From Alicyclobacillus hesperidum (GTDB taxonomy: Bacteria; Bacillota; Bacilli; Alicyclobacillales; Alicyclobacillaceae), in the NCBI RefSeq assembly GCF_900107035.1, contig NZ_FNOJ01000017.1, forward strand, positions 1 to 62,751: a stretch of 62,751 nt of DNA, given 5' to 3'. The notes beneath the pieces were generated by a model, which was not told where the DNA came from, did not search any database, and worked only from the letters and a program-made list of their open reading frames with translations. The translations under genes and the position numbers were made by a program. Numbering within the stretch: position 1 is the stretch's first letter; each line of letters begins with the position of its first letter. This document shows, piece after piece, positions 53,313-61,595 of this stretch.

Positions 53313-54614
53313 CTAAAGAACCGGCAGTCGAATGCCGACGTGCGTACCAACCCCTAACTGACTCTGTACAGAAATGTCACCTGCAAATTCGTCGACCAGC
53401 TTTTTCACCATAAAAAGGCCAATTCCCTGCCCACTCTCGTCTTCATTTTGCTTTTCATACTTGCGAAAGAGCCTCTCCATCTGCTGCTCGGTCATGCCGA
53501 CACCGCGATCGATCACGTCGAAATGTAACATCTGCTCCGCAACACGACAGATGACTCGGACGGTTCCCCCTTCGTCGCTGTACTTGATAGCATTGCTGAT
53601 GACGTTCGAAAAAATGAGCTTGTACCCCAAGCGATTGCCAAGGCAGGTTACCGTCTGCGCGACATCGATATCGGTGACCAACTCGATATTTTGCGTACGA
53701 GCCTTGGTCCCCATAATATGTAGAACTTCATCAAGCACAGCGCGCGGATGTAAAATGCGTTTATGCCAAATCGACTCTGCGGCAAGCATCTGCTCGGTCG
53801 TCATGATGTGTGAGATTTCGTGATCAATCACGACTGTATAGTCGACGATGGTTCGCAACTTCTTCGCCCGTTCCGGATCGGGCTCGTCGGCGCTGAGCAA
53901 CGTGGCATAGGCCTGGATAACCGTTAAAGGATTGCGTACCTCGTGCGAAACGACATGCACAAAGTCGAGCTTCTGCTTGTATAAATCCATCTCTGACTCC
54001 AACTTCGCCTGCGCGCTCAGCGAAGGGTATGCATACTGTTTCTCCCCTGCGTGCTCATAGAGATCGCTACGGATGAGCTCGCGATCCGTCATTAGATACG
54101 GATGTGTCCGCATCATTTCGATTTGGACCGAAGCCGGTACCTGCTTGGCATCATAGGCACATACGGTGAGAAAACCCAGCTCACTGACCGTGAAATCACA
54201 GCTTGACTCGTAGCGATATAATTTCTCCTCAATTTCCACTTCATCCGTCCAATCCACGTGCCCCCACAGGCGAACGGGTTTGTCCTGTGTGATATACGGA
54301 TCAACCGCTTGGTTTAAGCGTCGATGAACATGATCAGGGTGAAAATCATCGGTCATTCCATAAAATCCGTAATTGTCGACATAGGAAACGCAGTCGGGTA
54401 TCCGACCGTACCTTTGCAACAATACTTGTGACATTTCCGACCACAAAGACGTAGATTCGATGAAAATGACATTTTGCTGTTGCACCATTGCCGTTTCAAT
54501 AAACGCGATGGCATTGGCGATATATACGTCCTTATTCATATAAAAATACAAAACATGCGCACCATTCTCTACATGCAACTGGTGCGTGAGCGCGATGGTA
54601 GATTGCACACCCAA
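53313..54614 (-). CDS. MEDS-domain sensor histidine kinase
   Basis: A 433-residue soluble kinase. The N-terminal MEDS (DcmR-type) sensory domain (about 10-165) has NGAHVLYFYMNKDVYIANAIAFI and LWGHVDW. HisKA follows with the phospho-acceptor His in VVSHEVRNPLTV (about 222). The HATPase domain has NAIKYSD (N box), DRGVGM (G1) and GQGIGLFMVKKL. There is no response regulator next to it and no transmembrane segment, so it senses an intracellular cue. The start is TTG at 54614 with a GTG six bases in as alternative. It lies 12 bases upstream of ribokinase and could be in one transcript. Confidence 0.9.
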   Translation of the reverse strand: MGVQSTIALTHQLHVENGAHVLYFYMNKDVYIANAIAFIETAMVQQQNVIFIESTSLWSEMSQVLLQRYGRIPDCVSYVDNYGFYGMTDDFHPDHVHRRLNQAVDPYITQDKPVRLWGHVDWTDEVEIEEKLYRYESSCDFTVSELGFLTVCAYDAKQVPASVQIEMMRTHPYLMTDRELIRSDLYEHAGEKQYAYPSLSAQAKLESEMDLYKQKLDFVHVVSHEVRNPLTVIQAYATLLSADEPDPERAKKLRTIVDYTVVIDHEISHIMTTEQMLAAESIWHKRILHPRAVLDEVLHIMGTKARTQNIELVTDIDVAQTVTCLGNRLGYKLIFSNVISNAIKYSDEGGTVRVICRVAEQMLHFDVIDRGVGMTEQQMERLFRKYEKQNEDESGQGIGLFMVKKLVDEFAGDISVQSQLGVGTHVGIRLPVL

Positions 54615-54699
54615 CGGAAGTCAATCCCCTTACCCCAATCGAGTTTTACTGGACGAACGCCATTGTAGCAAAATCTGTGTTTGTTTGGCGAAACGACCA

Positions 54700-54743
54700 G
54701 CGAGGCCGCCTTGTCGGCAGTGCCGACTGGCAGACGGCCTCGC
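54700..54743 (-). terminator. Hairpin after the coat-like gene
   Basis: A 9-bp stem (GCGAGGCCG / CGGCCTCGC) enclosing a second hairpin (GTCGGCA/TGCCGAC). No T run, so it may be a weak terminator or a stabiliser. Confidence 0.45.
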
Positions 54744-54748
54744 ACTCA

Positions 54749-54943
54749 TCAACAACCTCCAGGACATCCGGGATCGACAACGACGTCTTTTACTTCAGGT
54801 TTCACGTAGTATTTTGGCACGTTTACGACGATGCGCCGATTGACCCTGACGACTGGCTGTACAATAGGTACCTCCCGGCATACGTAACAGTCGTGATACT
54901 CGTACACGGGCGGGCAAACAATGGGTGGACATGGTTTCATCAT
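54749..54943 (-). CDS. Small Cys/Pro/Val-rich protein, spore coat-like (CotD type)
   Basis: A 64-residue protein with paired cysteines at both ends (CPPIVCPPVY, DCYVC, PGCPGGC) and a Val/Pro-rich core (PIVQPVVRVNRRIVVNVPKYY). It resembles short cross-linkable spore coat proteins, in outline CotD. GGAGG lies 10 bases before the ATG. A hairpin follows directly. The spore-former setting (CotF-like gene at 20 kb) supports this, but similarity is weak. Confidence 0.6.
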   Translation of the reverse strand: MMKPCPPIVCPPVYEYHDCYVCREVPIVQPVVRVNRRIVVNVPKYYVKPEVKDVVVDPGCPGGC

Positions 54944-55052
54944 ATGCCTTTATCCTCCTTCTTGGGTGGTGATGCTACAGGATACTAGGCATCCAACACT
55001 TGTGTGGCGGCGTTTGCCCTGCCCATATAACGGATTCGTCAAGGAAGGGGAT

Positions 55053-56426
55053 TTATGGAATATTAGGCACAGTCAGTGCGTGATCGGCCGTGTCAGGCGG
55101 AAACCAACGAATGCCGACGCTGGGATGCTCACCGTCGCTCGCATTGTGCTGAATCAAAGGTGCTGGCAACGGATTGTCGCCCAATTCAATCACGGTTCGC
55201 CCTGGATCTGAAGTGTAAAACGTCAAGCCCCGTATTTCGTCAATCGATGGCTGATGAGCACCAAATACCGGATCCGATATTTTGCGAATGTGAATGTACG
55301 TCCTGCCAAAGTGATGCGTGACGTCGTATGAGACATACTGTTGGGCGACGTTGTAGTGAAGCAGTCGGCTCGTGCGCGTGACAAGCACCTTTCCCTCGTG
55401 CTGATGTGCTGCGAGAAGACGCAAGGCCGCTACCGCGTCCTTTGGCAGAACGCCCGGATAGGGTGTGCCACATAGGTGTTGCGCCACCACAGCATAGCCG
55501 TGCTTGGCCTCCAACGCCCGCAAGTGCTGTTCGGTCAATTGTTCACGCAAGCCATATGGCGTCCAGTTCCAGCGCACCGCGCCTTGCGGACTATAGTGTT
55601 CGTTCGTATATCGCCAAAATCCCCACACGCGTCGGCCGTCCGCCAGCTGCAATGGGAAGATGACCGAATCGCGCACGAACTGATTGCTCGACGTGTCCGG
55701 CCAAACGAAATGAATGCCCTGCGGAATCGTGATATCCGTGTGGTAATAGGGCGATCCCGGCACCTCGCCCTGCTGATACTGATAAAAGCCGGCACGCCGA
55801 TACGATCCGAAGTTGTCGACGTTCGACTTGTTGCCGTGATCGGTCCAGACTTCAATGTGGTCGCCGCGCTTGGCTAAGGCGTTGGCTGCAGTGGCGGCCA
55901 GCGAACGGCGAAATACGGTCGTGTGCTCATTGACGCGGCTGAAGTCACCGTATGTATGGAGCGTATCGACCCAGCCACATTGGACGTAACGATCTAGCAC
56001 AGACGCCGCATAGGGTTGAGCCGTGATACCGCGGAAATACGTGAGCTCATTCGCCATCGGAACGTGGTTGAGATCAATAAACGCTTGATGATCATTGCCA
56101 TTAAACATGAAGATGGAGTCCGCATAGTCAAGACCCAATCCACGGCCGATAGGCGTCTGTTGCGTCGTATTGATAAATCGATGCACGAGATTGAATTTGC
56201 GTAACGTCTCGCTATCCGCATCTGATGAGAGGGCAAGCATGGCTTGATATGGGTATGGAAATTTGCGCATGCCGTACACTTTCGGACCTTGCCCTGCATT
56301 GTACCAATCGCTCGTTTGCGTCGTATGGATGTCCTGGCTGGGTGCAGCCATGGCCACGGAACACGGGAGCAAAGCCGATGTAAGCAGCATGGCAAAGAGG
56401 GCGGACTGGCTATATCGTCGTTTCAT
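55053..56426 (-). CDS. Secreted protein, possible NodB-like (polysaccharide deacetylase) fold
   Basis: A 457-residue exported protein with a signal peptide of about 28 residues ending MAA. I do not assign a family with certainty. The segment YQAMLALSSDADS early on, then DTLHTYGDFSR and WTDHGNKSNVDNF, recall the Asp- and His-bearing strands of NodB-like metal-dependent deacetylases. AVVAQHLCGTPYP and a C-terminal beta-rich region follow. It may act on a cell-wall or exopolysaccharide. GGGAGGTGA lies at the right distance from ATG 56426 but is inside a 10-bp hairpin. Confidence 0.6.
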   Translation of the reverse strand: MKRRYSQSALFAMLLTSALLPCSVAMAAPSQDIHTTQTSDWYNAGQGPKVYGMRKFPYPYQAMLALSSDADSETLRKFNLVHRFINTTQQTPIGRGLGLDYADSIFMFNGNDHQAFIDLNHVPMANELTYFRGITAQPYAASVLDRYVQCGWVDTLHTYGDFSRVNEHTTVFRRSLAATAANALAKRGDHIEVWTDHGNKSNVDNFGSYRRAGFYQYQQGEVPGSPYYHTDITIPQGIHFVWPDTSSNQFVRDSVIFPLQLADGRRVWGFWRYTNEHYSPQGAVRWNWTPYGLREQLTEQHLRALEAKHGYAVVAQHLCGTPYPGVLPKDAVAALRLLAAHQHEGKVLVTRTSRLLHYNVAQQYVSYDVTHHFGRTYIHIRKISDPVFGAHQPSIDEIRGLTFYTSDPGRTVIELGDNPLPAPLIQHNASDGEHPSVGIRWFPPDTADHALTVPNIP

Positions 56427-56429
56427 GAA

Positions 56430-56470
56430 ATCACCTCCCAAATCTGATGTTCCCGATTCCGGGAGGTGAT
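56430..56470 (-). promoter_or_regulatory. Hairpin masking a Shine-Dalgarno site
   Basis: ATCACCTCCC and GGGAGGTGAT form a 10-bp perfect stem around a 21-base loop. On the minus-strand mRNA the 3' arm is the ribosome site of the gene starting at 56426. It may control translation by folding. Confidence 0.55.
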
Positions 56471-56575
56471 ATGTTAGGAGAGAAAAGGGAATTGAGGAAC
56501 AGTCTCTTCTGTATTCAGCATCCGCCAATTTACTTCTTACTCCAAAACCCTAGACTATCCAAAAAAAACCCATTT

Positions 56576-57136
56576 TCACCTCTGTGCAAGTACAACATAG
56601 TGATATGGGTTGGGGTTCCACAGCTCTGTGCGGAAGCCTGCCTCCTCTATCTTGGCTGCCAATTTTTCCTTTGCGATCCGCTCTGCTGTGGGGGGGCCCA
56701 TTTCCATAGACTGCTTTTCCCACTCGATGACCATGAGCTTCCCTGATGTGCTCAGCAATCGATGAAATTCCGCCAAAGTCCCGTCCAAATCATCAACCTC
56801 ATGTAGGACAAACGCGCAGAGGATGCGATCCGCCGTGCCATCGGGCAACGGTATGCGCTCCGCCTGCGCGGTCATCAGTGCTATATTCGCAAGGCCAGCT
56901 TCGGCAGCCCGTTTGCTTAACATATCGAGCATCTCTGGTGAAACATCCACTCCATACACAGATTTACAGATTTGAGCAATCGGGATAGTAAAATACCCCG
57001 GGCCACACCCGACATCCGCCACGACATGCGTGGCTTCCAAGTCCAACCGTTCCAGAATCGCGGCCTGTGGCAAAAGCTTCTGCCGATCTGCGTCCAAAAG
57101 CTTGTTCGCATGTTTCGGATGAAAGCGGTGTCCCAT
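56576..57136 (-). CDS. Class I SAM-dependent methyltransferase
   Basis: A 186-residue cytoplasmic methyltransferase. The SAM site VVADVGCGPGYFTIPIAQIC and the acidic end of strand 2 (VYGVDVSPEM) are clear, followed by FVLHEVDDLDGTLAEFHRLL as in UbiE-like families. The N-terminus FHPKHANKLLDADRQKLLP is characteristic of a group seen with rhodanese and DUF302 genes. GGAGGTG precedes ATG 57136. It lies downstream of DUF302 and CstR and may modify a small sulfur- or metal-linked substrate, which is inference. Confidence 0.85.
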   Translation of the reverse strand: MGHRFHPKHANKLLDADRQKLLPQAAILERLDLEATHVVADVGCGPGYFTIPIAQICKSVYGVDVSPEMLDMLSKRAAEAGLANIALMTAQAERIPLPDGTADRILCAFVLHEVDDLDGTLAEFHRLLSTSGKLMVIEWEKQSMEMGPPTAERIAKEKLAAKIEEAGFRTELWNPNPYHYVVLAQR

Positions 57137-57210
57137 CGCGCACCTCCACACTTGTATCAACGACACATCTACAAGGTCACTCACCTCATGGGCACTATCA
57201 GATAAACCCA

Positions 57211-57603
57211 TCATTGAGCCGCATCGCGGATAGCGTCTTGCAAGGTTGCTTCAATTCGCCGCGCCGTCTCCATTAGCTCATGGTCCCCGAGAACACCCAT
57301 AAGCGCGGTTGGCTTGGGCAACCCGATGAACGTTTGACCATTGTGATCGTACACGACGAGTTTGCATGGAAGGAAGTAACCAACTAGCTCGTTCCGAAGC
57401 AGCACTTCTTTAGCCTCATGAGGGTTACAAACTTCAAGAATCCGGTATGGCTTGGTGAACTCGACGCCTTTTTCCTGAAGCTTCGATGGAATATCCATCT
57501 GCCACAAAACGCCGAAACCACGCTCTTTTAAGGATCCTTCGAGAGCCGCAACTGCTTCATCTATACTTTTTTGCGTCGCGACGTGAAAGTGAAAATCTTC
57601 CAT
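57211..57603 (-). CDS. DUF302-family protein
   Basis: A 130-residue soluble protein. Family features are GFGVLWQMDIPSKLQEKGVEF, the single Cys in EVCNPHEA, and LPCKLVVYDHNGQTFIGLPKP. The function of DUF302 is not known; such genes often accompany rhodanese, CsoR-type and metal or sulfur genes. ATG 57603 follows GGAGTG. It lies 35 bases after the CstR-like gene and probably belongs to its operon. Confidence 0.85.
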   Translation of the reverse strand: MEDFHFHVATQKSIDEAVAALEGSLKERGFGVLWQMDIPSKLQEKGVEFTKPYRILEVCNPHEAKEVLLRNELVGYFLPCKLVVYDHNGQTFIGLPKPTALMGVLGDHELMETARRIEATLQDAIRDAAQ

Positions 57604-57638
57604 AGACAACACTCCTTTTTGCTAACTAACGCCTGCCA

Positions 57639-57899
57639 TCATCTGCTCTTCATAAGCAAGTCGATGGCCTCTTTAATCACTTGTTCGGCCGAACCACCGC
57701 CGTTCAGTTCCTCACGAATGCATTGCTCCATGTTCTCACCTACGACGTACATGATGACCCGGTCCACCGCCGTTCGAATAGCGGTCAATTGGTTGACGAC
57801 TTCTTTGCAGCCTTTCTCCTGTTCCATCATGCCAATCACGCCGCGAACTTGGCCCTCAATCCGCTTTAAGCGATTTTTCATTTGATCGTTGTATTGCAT
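57639..57899 (-). CDS. cstR: CsoR-family repressor, CstR-type persulfide sensor
   Basis: An 86-residue all-helical repressor. Cysteines lie at 31 (EKGCKEV) and 60 (NMEQCIR), the positions used by S. aureus CstR to form persulfide bridges. The copper-binding His of CsoR proteins is absent from GENMEQC, in keeping with a sulfur rather than a copper sensor. It probably represses the surrounding rhodanese/dioxygenase genes until reactive sulfur appears. AAGGTGGGG precedes the ATG. Confidence 0.88.
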   Translation of the reverse strand: MQYNDQMKNRLKRIEGQVRGVIGMMEQEKGCKEVVNQLTAIRTAVDRVIMYVVGENMEQCIREELNGGGSAEQVIKEAIDLLMKSR

Positions 57900-57970
57900 C
57901 CTAACCCCACCTTACCGCTCTATTCTACCTCTGTTGCACGTTCGCCATGCTCGATCTTCGGCTTGTGTGT

Positions 57971-58771
57971 TTACAACCAATGCATGCTACTCAAGTTATC
58001 GTACAACATGTATAACGCTACGAGAATCAGTACAACGCCAAATACGGTTTGCAAGATGCGCTTCTGATGTCCCAGCTTCGTCGAGACCCATGATCCCCCG
58101 AAACCGCCGATCACGCCGCCGACCACGTACAGAAGGAACACCTTCCAAGCCACCAACCCTGAAATGGCGTACGATACCGCGGTTGTAAGGCCAAATGAGC
58201 CAACAGACACAAGCGAACTACCGATGGCGTCAATCAACGCCATACCCGTTGCAAAGATCAGCCCGGGAACAATGAGAAACCCTCCGCCAATTCCGAAAAA
58301 GCCCGAGAGCAAGCCGGTGGCGCCCCCCATTCCAAGTACGCGCCCCATGTTCAAGCGGCCTGAAGTCGCAGCAAGCGTATCGCGATCGCCGCGCCTCGTT
58401 TGCAGCAAGGTGCGAACAGCAATGACAAGTATCAGTGTGGCAAACAAAAACAGAAGAGCCTTACCGTCCACCGCCTTGCCAATGACCGAACCGATGATAG
58501 CCCCGACGGCTCCTGGTATGGCAAACGCGATAGCAGGTCGCCAGCGCACATGCCCACTACGCCAGTGTGGAATCAGATTGATCCACGCGTTGACCGCTAC
58601 AGCCAGAGCCGTCGTGCCAATCACCACGTGCGCATCGTGCACCCTCACAACGTAGAGAAGGAGCGGTACAGCTAAGATAGATCCACCACCGCCAATGAGT
58701 CCGAGGGTAAATCCAACCACCCCGCCACTCACGACGGCCAAGATGGTTTGCCATAACGCCAGATGAATCAT
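57971..58771 (-). CDS. TauE/SafE-type sulfite/anion exporter
   Basis: A 266-residue membrane protein with about eight helices in two repeats, marked by GFTLGLIGGGGSILAVPLLLY and GLLSGFFGIGGGFLIVPGLIF. Members move sulfite, thiosulfate or other sulfur acids across the membrane. GGGAGGG precedes the ATG. It lies between the CstR-type gene and the persulfide dioxygenase, and probably handles the product sulfite or thiosulfate. A second TauE gene lies at 61596. Confidence 0.9.
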   Translation of the reverse strand: MIHLALWQTILAVVSGGVVGFTLGLIGGGGSILAVPLLLYVVRVHDAHVVIGTTALAVAVNAWINLIPHWRSGHVRWRPAIAFAIPGAVGAIIGSVIGKAVDGKALLFLFATLILVIAVRTLLQTRRGDRDTLAATSGRLNMGRVLGMGGATGLLSGFFGIGGGFLIVPGLIFATGMALIDAIGSSLVSVGSFGLTTAVSYAISGLVAWKVFLLYVVGGVIGGFGGSWVSTKLGHQKRILQTVFGVVLILVALYMLYDNLSSMHWL

Positions 58772-58826
58772 AGTGACCCTCCCTATCGTACATGCGCCAA
58801 GAACGCCATCTTATATACATATACAT

Positions 58827-58844
58827 GCATGGGTATTTGCATGC
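58827..58844. promoter_or_regulatory. Possible CstR-type site upstream of tauE
   Basis: A GCATG...CATGC inverted repeat enclosing GGGTAT. It is in the 122-base gap between the dioxygenase and TauE genes and could be a second operator. Weak. Confidence 0.25.
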
Positions 58845-58893
58845 GCAAAATAAAATGGCGTTCCCGCGCACGTTGCGTCATCAAACATCCATA

Positions 58894-60033
58894 TCAGCCG
58901 TGGATTGCACAGCGATTCGGGCCAATTTCCATCTCACTAGCCTCGGCATCGCTTGGCTTAAGCTTGCCCATGTTGGTCAAGCGAATTTCCTGATACGCGT
59001 TCGGCTGCGGAGGTAAGTTCTCTGTTACGGCCTTGCGGAACTCTGCGTCGTCCTCCAAACGCAACCCCGGATTCACCTGGTACAAGTCACCTAACCGGGC
59101 AGAAACGCGACCGTCACTGTCCAACTCTGCTTCTGTAGCATAGTGCGCAGGTAGCACCCGTAATTCAGGCGAAAGTTGCCGGTACGTCTGATAGAGCGTC
59201 TTGCGCAAATCTGGCGCCCAATCCCCAGCTTTACCAGCGAGATCGGGCCGACCAATCGATGCAACAAACAAGATGTCGCCCGTCAGAAGATATTGTTGAT
59301 CGACAATCAAGGACGTACTGCCAATGGTATGCCCAGGCGAGTACACAGGCTTGATTTCGATCACGCTGCGGCCAACGGCAATCGTATTTCCTTCTTCTAA
59401 AGGCGTGAACACAAAAGTCGCTTCCGGGGCGTCCTTTGGCGGCAGGAAATAGGTTGCACCAACTGCTTCCGCCAAGCGACGACCGCCCGAAATGTGGTCC
59501 GCGTGCAAATGTGTGTCGATTGCGTAGCGGATGGAAACGCCCTGTTCCTTTGCAAACTGTACATAGACGTCGGTCATGCGTGCCGGATCGACAATCGCCG
59601 CCTCGCCATCGGAGACAATCGCGTAGGATAAGCAGCCTTTACCGACGCGCACAAACTGATAAATGGCACCACCCGAAGCGAGATCGCCAATTTTAACTGG
59701 GTGTAGATACTCGCTCCACGCTTGCATGCCACCGGCGAGATAAGCTATGTCGTGCAGGCCTGCTTCCACGAGCTGCTCGGCAACGAATTTGGACGATCCC
59801 TCTTTTGCGCAGACGACAAGAACCGGTACGTCCTGCGGGAGCTTGCCGAGTACGCTGTCCACGCCATCCAGCAGATCAAAGTAGGGCACGTTGAACGACG
59901 TTACACTCTCCCCTTCAATCCGCCAGTCGGCATAAGCATCTTCATTGCGGACATCGAGAATGAACAAAGGCTCTTTACGCAAAATCCGTTCGTAGACTTC
60001 GGCCGCGCTGGCCGCGCGGAGTTGTTGTGTCAT
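58894..60033 (-). CDS. Rhodanese-persulfide dioxygenase fusion (CstB/ETHE1-like)
   Basis: A 379-residue cytoplasmic enzyme. A rhodanese domain (about 1-115) with active Cys75 (VVCAKEGSS) is followed by a metallo-beta-lactamase dioxygenase domain (about 118-379) with THLHADH (His175, His177, Asp179, His180), SPGHTIGS and LTGDILFV. It should oxidise glutathione- or other low-molecular-weight persulfide to sulfite, with transfer to the rhodanese site. The order is reversed relative to S. aureus CstB, where the dioxygenase comes first. ATG 60033 overlaps the TusA-rhodanese stop (ATGA). Confidence 0.92.
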   Translation of the reverse strand: MTQQLRAASAAEVYERILRKEPLFILDVRNEDAYADWRIEGESVTSFNVPYFDLLDGVDSVLGKLPQDVPVLVVCAKEGSSKFVAEQLVEAGLHDIAYLAGGMQAWSEYLHPVKIGDLASGGAIYQFVRVGKGCLSYAIVSDGEAAIVDPARMTDVYVQFAKEQGVSIRYAIDTHLHADHISGGRRLAEAVGATYFLPPKDAPEATFVFTPLEEGNTIAVGRSVIEIKPVYSPGHTIGSTSLIVDQQYLLTGDILFVASIGRPDLAGKAGDWAPDLRKTLYQTYRQLSPELRVLPAHYATEAELDSDGRVSARLGDLYQVNPGLRLEDDAEFRKAVTENLPPQPNAYQEIRLTNMGKLKPSDAEASEMEIGPNRCAIHG

Positions 60034-60617
60034 GACTGCTTCACCTCCGATTGTTCGATAGGACCTTGCCACTCCGACATGCCAGGAACGACATTGTGCA
60101 CGCGGGTAAATCCGTGCTCGGCAAGAATCTGACATGCCGCATCACTGCGGTTACCTGTCCGGCAGACGACGTAGATGTCCTTATCCGCATATGCCTTTAA
60201 TTCCCCAAGCATGCCCTCAAGTTGACCAAGCGGTGCCAACTTGGCTCCTGGCACGTGGCCAAACGCATACTCCATCGGTTCGCGAACATCGAGAATGACT
60301 GCATCGCTACCCACTTTGCTCTCCAATACATCGTTACTGACGACATTCGCAAAGGTTGTCTCCGGCTTTTGTTCCTCCGGGATCGCCTTGCGAATGTAGT
60401 GATAAAAGACGCCACCCTCTTCGGTGGTACCTAGAAACTGGTGCCCGGTCCGCGTCGCCCAACTCTTTACGTCGGCGACCGATCCTGGATCGGTCGCGAC
60501 GACTTCGAGCACTTGGCCGGGCGCTATCTCATCGATCGCCTTTTTGGTACGAACAATCGGCATTGGGCAAGACAACCCTTTGCAATCGATACTTTTATCT
60601 ACCGTGTACGCGCTCAT
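60030..60617 (-). CDS. TusA-rhodanese fusion (YrkF/CstA-like sulfur carrier)
   Basis: A 195-residue sulfur-transfer protein. TusA is at the N-terminus with Cys12 and Cys17 ([18 protein letters not shown]), and a rhodanese domain at the C-terminus has Cys152 ([11 protein letters not shown]). It can hold persulfide sulfur on both domains and pass it to the dioxygenase. The order is that of B. subtilis YrkF. The start has GGAGGG about 8 bases ahead. It lies between the DsrE2 and dioxygenase genes in one operon. Confidence 0.92.
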   Translation of the reverse strand: MSAYTVDKSIDCKGLSCPMPIVRTKKAIDEIAPGQVLEVVATDPGSVADVKSWATRTGHQFLGTTEEGGVFYHYIRKAIPEEQKPETTFANVVSNDVLESKVGSDAVILDVREPMEYAFGHVPGAKLAPLGQLEGMLGELKAYADKDIYVVCRTGNRSDAACQILAEHGFTRVHNVVPGMSEWQGPIEQSEVKQS

Positions 60618-60655
60618 GGATACGCCCTCCTAGTCTCTCGCTTAGATATGTGTAA

Positions 60656-61051
60656 TTAGAACGTCACCGTCACATCGGCGTCATAGGCGAAATCAAGGAA
60701 CGTCACCGCACCACCGACTTCCACGCCATCGACAAAATCGTCTTTCGTCAGGCCCATTACGTCCATCGTCATTTGGCAGCCAATGAGTTTTACGCCACTT
60801 TCTTTCGCCATTTCAAGCATTGCGCCAATCGACGGAACGTTGGCCTTTTTGAAGCCTTCCGCCAGATGCTCATTCCCCGGCGCAAACTTAAGCATTTGCT
60901 CTGATTGCTTATGGATGATGGACAAACCGTCAAATGTGAAGAAAATCGCGACTTCCGCTTCCGTAGCCACGCCAGCCATGGCAATGTTCAACACTTTATA
61001 GGCGCTCTCAATACCGCCGTTCGACGCAATAATGGCAACTCGTTTTCCCAT
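60656..61051 (-). CDS. DsrE2-like sulfur relay protein (DsrE/DsrF superfamily)
   Basis: A 131-residue soluble protein of the DsrE-like (YrkE) fold. The conserved Cys92 is in LIGCQMTMDVMGL. Motifs FFTFDGLSIIHK and MLEMAKESGVKL are typical. It exchanges persulfide sulfur with TusA-type partners encoded next door. GGGAGG precedes the ATG. It follows the single-domain rhodanese gene by 35 bases. Confidence 0.9.
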   Translation of the reverse strand: MGKRVAIIASNGGIESAYKVLNIAMAGVATEAEVAIFFTFDGLSIIHKQSEQMLKFAPGNEHLAEGFKKANVPSIGAMLEMAKESGVKLIGCQMTMDVMGLTKDDFVDGVEVGGAVTFLDFAYDADVTVTF

Positions 61052-61086
61052 AATGAATATCCTCCCTTACATGAATTGCAGCCAAT

Positions 61087-61404
61087 TTACTGCACGCGAC
61101 CCTTCCAGCCATTCATGCCGCCCATCAAGTTCCATACTTGATCATAGCCTTGGCCAATCAGGAATTTACATGCCTTCGTGCTTCGCATACCGCTTCGGCA
61201 GACGATGACGGCTTCTCGATGACGGTCAATTTCACCAAACCTTTGTGGCAACTGACCCAGAGGAATATTGATAGCACCAGGTATTTTCCCGGAAGCCACT
61301 TCACTCGGTTCGCGCACGTCGATAATTTGCAGCTTTTCTCCGCGTTTCAACCGCTCTTCGAGGTCAAGCGGGATGATGTTGCGAACTTTGCTTCTTCCGA
61401 ACAC
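61087..61404 (-). CDS. Single-domain rhodanese
   Basis: A 105-residue sulfurtransferase with active Cys69 in VIVCRSGMRS and the CH2-type segments IIDVREPSEVASGKIPGAINIPLG and NLMGGMNGWKG. First gene of the sulfur operon on the minus strand, with GGAGGTG before the ATG. It receives sulfane sulfur from thiosulfate or persulfide and can feed DsrE2 and TusA. Confidence 0.92.
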   Translation of the reverse strand: MFGRSKVRNIIPLDLEERLKRGEKLQIIDVREPSEVASGKIPGAINIPLGQLPQRFGEIDRHREAVIVCRSGMRSTKACKFLIGQGYDQVWNLMGGMNGWKGRVQ

Positions 61405-61492
61405 GCTGAATTCACCTCCGTAGTCACGTTACAGTCTGCGCGTCATCATGCGCCTGTGGATTGTATCACCACTCATGTACGGTACAGGGTAT

Positions 61493-61521
61493 AGTATAAG
61501 CCCGGTGTTACGAAACGTCAA
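61493..61521 (-). promoter_or_regulatory. Strong SigA-type promoter of the sulfur operon
   Basis: On the minus strand TTGACG (61516-61521), exactly 17 bases, then TATACT (61493-61498), about 90 bases before the rhodanese ATG. It is very close to consensus. Confidence 0.65.
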
Positions 61522-61523
61522 GC

Positions 61524-61539
61524 ATACCCGTGTAGGTAT
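61524..61539. promoter_or_regulatory. CsoR/CstR-like operator palindrome
   Basis: ATACCCGTGTAGGTAT has inverted ATACC/GGTAT arms around CGTGTA, like the ATACC...GGTAT operators of CsoR-family repressors. It abuts the -35 box of the sulfur-operon promoter and lies 57 bases before the divergent TauE start. Confidence 0.5.
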
Positions 61540-61595
61540 ATACAGAAGCTGCGATACATAGCCTGTACAGATTTCATCTTAAGGAGGCGATAGAG

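Noticed and set aside
56472-56746. Plus-strand frame with a good GGGAGGTGAT in front
   Set aside because: The same bases form the hairpin for the minus-strand gene, and the frame runs antisense through the methyltransferase gene with no recognisable features.
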